64,000 nucleotides of DNA from CBDDHT01 sp965227905. Lineage in GTDB: Bacteria > Pseudomonadota > Alphaproteobacteria > Rhizobiales > Methyloligellaceae. The notes below the pieces were generated by a model. It did no database searches. It was not told the origin of the DNA and saw only the letters and a program-made list of their open reading frames with translations. The stretch is from assembly GCA_965227905.1 (NCBI GenBank), contig OZ245780.1, forward strand, positions 3,472,001-3,536,000, in the 5' to 3' direction. Both the position numbers and the translations under genes were made by a program. Of the stretch, positions 61,542 through 64,000 are shown in pieces (the stretch's first letter is position 1; every line of letters begins with the position of its first letter).

Positions 61542-62631
61542 CGGAATCGTTGAACCGGATGACGAGCCCGGACACATCGACGATCAATTCCGCCGCGCGT
61601 TCGCGTGCGTTCTTCAGGGGAAATCCCATGACGAGAAACCGGTCCATTAACTCTTCTGTCCGGATATCCGTAATACCGGTCGCCGATATCTTGGCGGCTT
61701 CGTCGCGGACGCGTTTCAGCTCGCCCAAAATGTTGTCGACGAGTCCCGGCGAGCGTTCCCGAAACATTTCGGCGAATCCGCCGTTGGCAAAAAGATCGAA
61801 TAATCCTTCCGAATTGGAACGGATGTAAGCAATTGCCAGATTGCTTCTCCAGAATGCAGCTCGCGTTCGGGCAGCTCCATCCGGCCGCAGACCGATCGGG
61901 CCCGCAATCTTGTGCTCTCTAAGCGCTTCGAGCCCATCGAGTAACGCTCGGGCTGAATCGCGCGTGACTTCTTTCCCCGTCAAATAAACTGCATTGTCCG
62001 GCCCGGGCCTGAGCCACAGGGCAGTGAATGTGCCGCTGCTGCTCCATTCAGACACGAGATGTTCTGTAATGCGCTCCAGGTTCTTTGCAATCGCCAGTCC
62101 ATAGCCACATCGGAAACGACCATTCTCATTCTCTTGAGCGACGACTTCATTTCCTTTCGAAAAGAGCACAATCTCGAGTGCCGTCAGGCCCTGAACGGCG
62201 ACACTCTTCTTGACCAACGTTTCCGGGTCCAAGACATCAGAGCTACGCTTTCTCAGGATACGACGCACCTGACGCGCACCGACGCCTTTGGGATCAGGCC
62301 AGAATGCGATGCGCTCGTGCGCATAGTCCTCGGCGACGGGTCCAAAGCGAACATGCTCGATCCGGCCCCAGGCTCGAACCGTTGCAATAAACGCCGCACG
62401 TGTCGCCTGGCGGAGATTGTCGTCCGGCTTCGTGCAGAGCGATGCGTTCGCCTGTGCCATGGCGCGGACCGCATCGCGCAACTGCCGATAGCCGGGCCGG
62501 ATATGGCGCTCCAGGACCAGGCGCGAAAGTGCCGCGTGATCGAACTCTGCAGCATGGGCGATCCGACCATGAAAACCGCAAAGCACTATCAGCAGCGCCA
62601 AAATGACCGATCTGAAGAATTGAGCCGTCAC
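61531..62631 (-). CDS. Imelysin family protein
   Basis: A 366-residue exported protein with signal peptide (SVILALLIVLCGFHGRIAHA). The helical-bundle imelysin fold is seen in FIATVRAWGRIEHVRFGP, AHERIAFWPDPKG and AVQGLTALEIVLFSKGNEV. The GxHxxE motif of the insulin-cleaving/EfeO group is not visible here; relatives of this kind are thought to act in iron uptake. The GTG start overlaps the stop of the di-heme gene (GTGA), so they are coupled. Confidence 0.88.
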   Translation of the reverse strand: MTAQFFRSVILALLIVLCGFHGRIAHAAEFDHAALSRLVLERHIRPGYRQLRDAVRAMAQANASLCTKPDDNLRQATRAAFIATVRAWGRIEHVRFGPVAEDYAHERIAFWPDPKGVGARQVRRILRKRSSDVLDPETLVKKSVAVQGLTALEIVLFSKGNEVVAQENENGRFRCGYGLAIAKNLERITEHLVSEWSSSGTFTALWLRPGPDNAVYLTGKEVTRDSARALLDGLEALREHKIAGPIGLRPDGAARTRAAFWRSNLAIAYIRSNSEGLFDLFANGGFAEMFRERSPGLVDNILGELKRVRDEAAKISATGITDIRTEELMDRFLVMGFPLKNARERAAELIVDVSGLVIRFNDSDAN

Positions 62632-64000
62632 AACGATTTCACGAACGCGATCAGTTGCGCCCTCTCCTCTTTGGAAAGCGCACGATACGCATCTCGCGAC
62701 GCCTGTGCTTCACCTCCGTGCCAAAGAATGGCTTCCTGTATGTTATGCGCTCTGCCGTCATGCAGATAAAAGCTGTGATTGTTGACGATGGGTGTCAATC
62801 CGATGCCCCAAAGCGGCGCTGTCCGCCATTCACGGCCATTGGCCACCCCTTCCGGTCGGTTATCCGCCAGACCCTCTCCCATATCGTGAAGCAGCATGTC
62901 GGAATAGGGCCAGATTGTCTGATCCGAGAGATGCGGTTGCCCGGGCGCGGTCCCTGTTTTGAATTTCGGGATGTGGCATGCAGCGCACCCGATGGCATGA
63001 AAGGTCGCCTTCCCGGCAAGGACTTGCCGATCGTCATGGTTACGCCGGCGCGGCACCGCGATGTTCTGAGAATAGAATTCGACAAGATCGAGAAAGGTCT
63101 TACCGGCCTCAAAAGCACCCTCTCGCGGACCATTGCCATTCGGCGCATTGAGGCATGTCTTCTGGTTTGCCGTGCAATCTCCGGACGGCTTGGGAACCAT
63201 GGGATTTGAGATGCCGATGTCACCCGCAAAAGCCTCGGCGGATTGCTGGCGAACTGTCGGGTTCCCGGCCTTCCAACCAAACCGTCCAAGGGCAACGCGT
63301 TGATCGGCATGCGACCAGACACGGTTCGCGCGCCCTGAAATGCCATCGCCATCCTTGTCGTCTGGATCGGCATTGGCCATGATCTGCTCTTCGGGAATCG
63401 CTTCCAGCAAACCCAGGCCGATCATCTGCGGCGCCACGCGTGGCGAGAGCATTACGTCGGGATGCAGCGGACCGTATCCGAGTTCCTTCACCGAATAAGT
63501 CGGCTTGCGCAACGTCACTTCCTCACCGCCTGAAAGCGTGACTTTGACCGGCTCGTATACGATATGCATCTTGCCTTCCGCAGAATGCCCCTGGATCGCG
63601 ACATCCTGGAGTTGACCGCCATAGGTCGGCTCAGGAATGACCGTTACTTTGCGGGTGGCAAGGCGTGCGCGATCCGCATCGGTTTGCGGTGGGATCGAGA
63701 GTCGCAGGAACATCGAGACCGCATTGTCGTCGGGCCAGTTGGCAGCGGGGGGATGTCCGCGCCCGTCTTTGATATGGCACCGCTGACACGAGCGCGCATT
63801 GTAAAGAGGCCCGAGACCATCCGACGCCTTGGTCGACGCAGGCGCCGATACCCAGAGTTTTCGGAAAACGCCGTTCCCAACTTTGAAGTCCAGTTCTTTC
63901 TCGAAACTGAGATTACCGGAGGAATGCGAAAAGGCGTTGCGGTTGTTGACGCTTTTGCGCGAGGTCGCTTCGCCGCCGGGTTTTTCTTCACCTGGTTCCG
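62628..64000 (-). CDS. Di-heme oxidoreductase (cytochrome c peroxidase-like), 5' end outside the window
   Basis: Periplasmic protein with two c-type hemes. The frame is open across the right edge: before the internal Met at 63713 it reads GVFRKLWVSAP, GLGPLYNARSCQRCHIKDG and NWPDDNAVS, so the first heme site is CQRCH. The second is IGCAACHIPKF. DADPDDKDGDGISGR-like acidic residues (NADPDDKDGDGISG) suggest a calcium site, as in MauG/CcpA. A conventional call starting at 63713 would lose the first heme motif. This is the first visible gene of the operon with imelysin and DUF1513; its promoter is outside. Confidence 0.9.
   Translation of the reverse strand, partial: EPGEEKPGGEATSRKSVNNRNAFSHSSGNLSFEKELDFKVGNGVFRKLWVSAPASTKASDGLGPLYNARSCQRCHIKDGRGHPPAANWPDDNAVSMFLRLSIPPQTDADRARLATRKVTVIPEPTYGGQLQDVAIQGHSAEGKMHIVYEPVKVTLSGGEEVTLRKPTYSVKELGYGPLHPDVMLSPRVAPQMIGLGLLEAIPEEQIMANADPDDKDGDGISGRANRVWSHADQRVALGRFGWKAGNPTVRQQSAEAFAGDIGISNPMVPKPSGDCTANQKTCLNAPNGNGPREGAFEAGKTFLDLVEFYSQNIAVPRRRNHDDRQVLAGKATFHAIGCAACHIPKFKTGTAPGQPHLSDQTIWPYSDMLLHDMGEGLADNRPEGVANGREWRTAPLWGIGLTPIVNNHSFYLHDGRAHNIQEAILWHGGEAQASRDAYRALSKEERAQLIAFVKSL

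Noticed and set aside
1..64000. tRNA, rRNA and tmRNA genes
   Set aside because: I looked for T-loop type GGTTCGA-TCC patterns and for rRNA sequence and saw none, although smpB is present; a dedicated scan would be more reliable.

Overview
The window is chromosomal DNA from an alphaproteobacterium, most likely a member of the Hyphomicrobiales (Rhizobiales). Three things point there: the minus-strand order rpoZ-rel-DUF2062-pdxJ-acpS-lepB-rnc-era-recO, flanked by parC on one side and folK/smpB/dapA on the other; an aspartate-type HemB; and an intergenic palindrome of the kind built on TCCCGGACTTGATCCGGGA. The species cannot be named from the sequence. I found no rRNA, tRNA, CRISPR array, prophage or insertion sequence.

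Layout. 1-8 kb: an oxidoreductase cut by the window edge, a NIPSNAP protein, a secreted TPR protein, a secreted GH3 (NagZ-like) hydrolase, a secreted caspase-family protein with two PAN/Apple modules, an NTF2-like protein and an isocitrate-lyase-superfamily enzyme. 8-14 kb: the fused B12-dependent mutase IcmF, then a CoA-transferase/alcohol-dehydrogenase pair, so this part is acyl-CoA metabolism. 14-16.6 kb: hemB and threonine ammonia-lyase. 16.7-22.2 kb: a nitrogen-acquisition unit on the minus strand. In transcription order it is an ANTAR regulator (NasT type), a sigma-54 promoter, an antitermination leader, a Tat-type binding protein, a permease, an ATPase, a degenerate c-prime-like protein and cyanase. 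22.4-30.6 kb: mixed accessory genes (RDD protein, Bpt, GNAT, DUF1289 fusion, autotransporter-like protein, BBE-like FAD oxidase, hypotheticals). 30.6-49.2 kb: a housekeeping block (parC, YhaN/YhaO pair, a second caspase-family protein, recO to rpoZ, a methyltransferase, folK). 49.3-64 kb: LabA-like NYN protein, family 5 uracil-DNA glycosylase, PLP lyase, peroxiredoxin, smpB, dapA, lytic transglycosylase, hydrolase, BON-like protein, O-antigen ligase-like protein, and a DUF1513/imelysin/di-heme oxidoreductase operon running off the right edge.

Two observations stand out. First, the methyltransferase upstream of rpoZ has an in-frame TGA at the place where I recall its relatives having cysteine (LWTxC). 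The frame stays open for 56 more family-like codons, and a stem-loop with a CGUGU loop lies just downstream of the TGA. This is a candidate selenoprotein. Second, the leader of the cyanate/nitrate-type transporter operon holds a near-consensus -24/-12 promoter. It is followed by two hairpins whose hexaloops have A at position 1 and G at position 4; the second is mutually exclusive with a strong intrinsic terminator. That is the expected architecture of ANTAR antitermination, and an ANTAR protein is encoded immediately upstream.

Where an annotated start differs from the longest possible reading frame, the reason is given in the entry. Family assignments come from motif recognition only; no database search was run.
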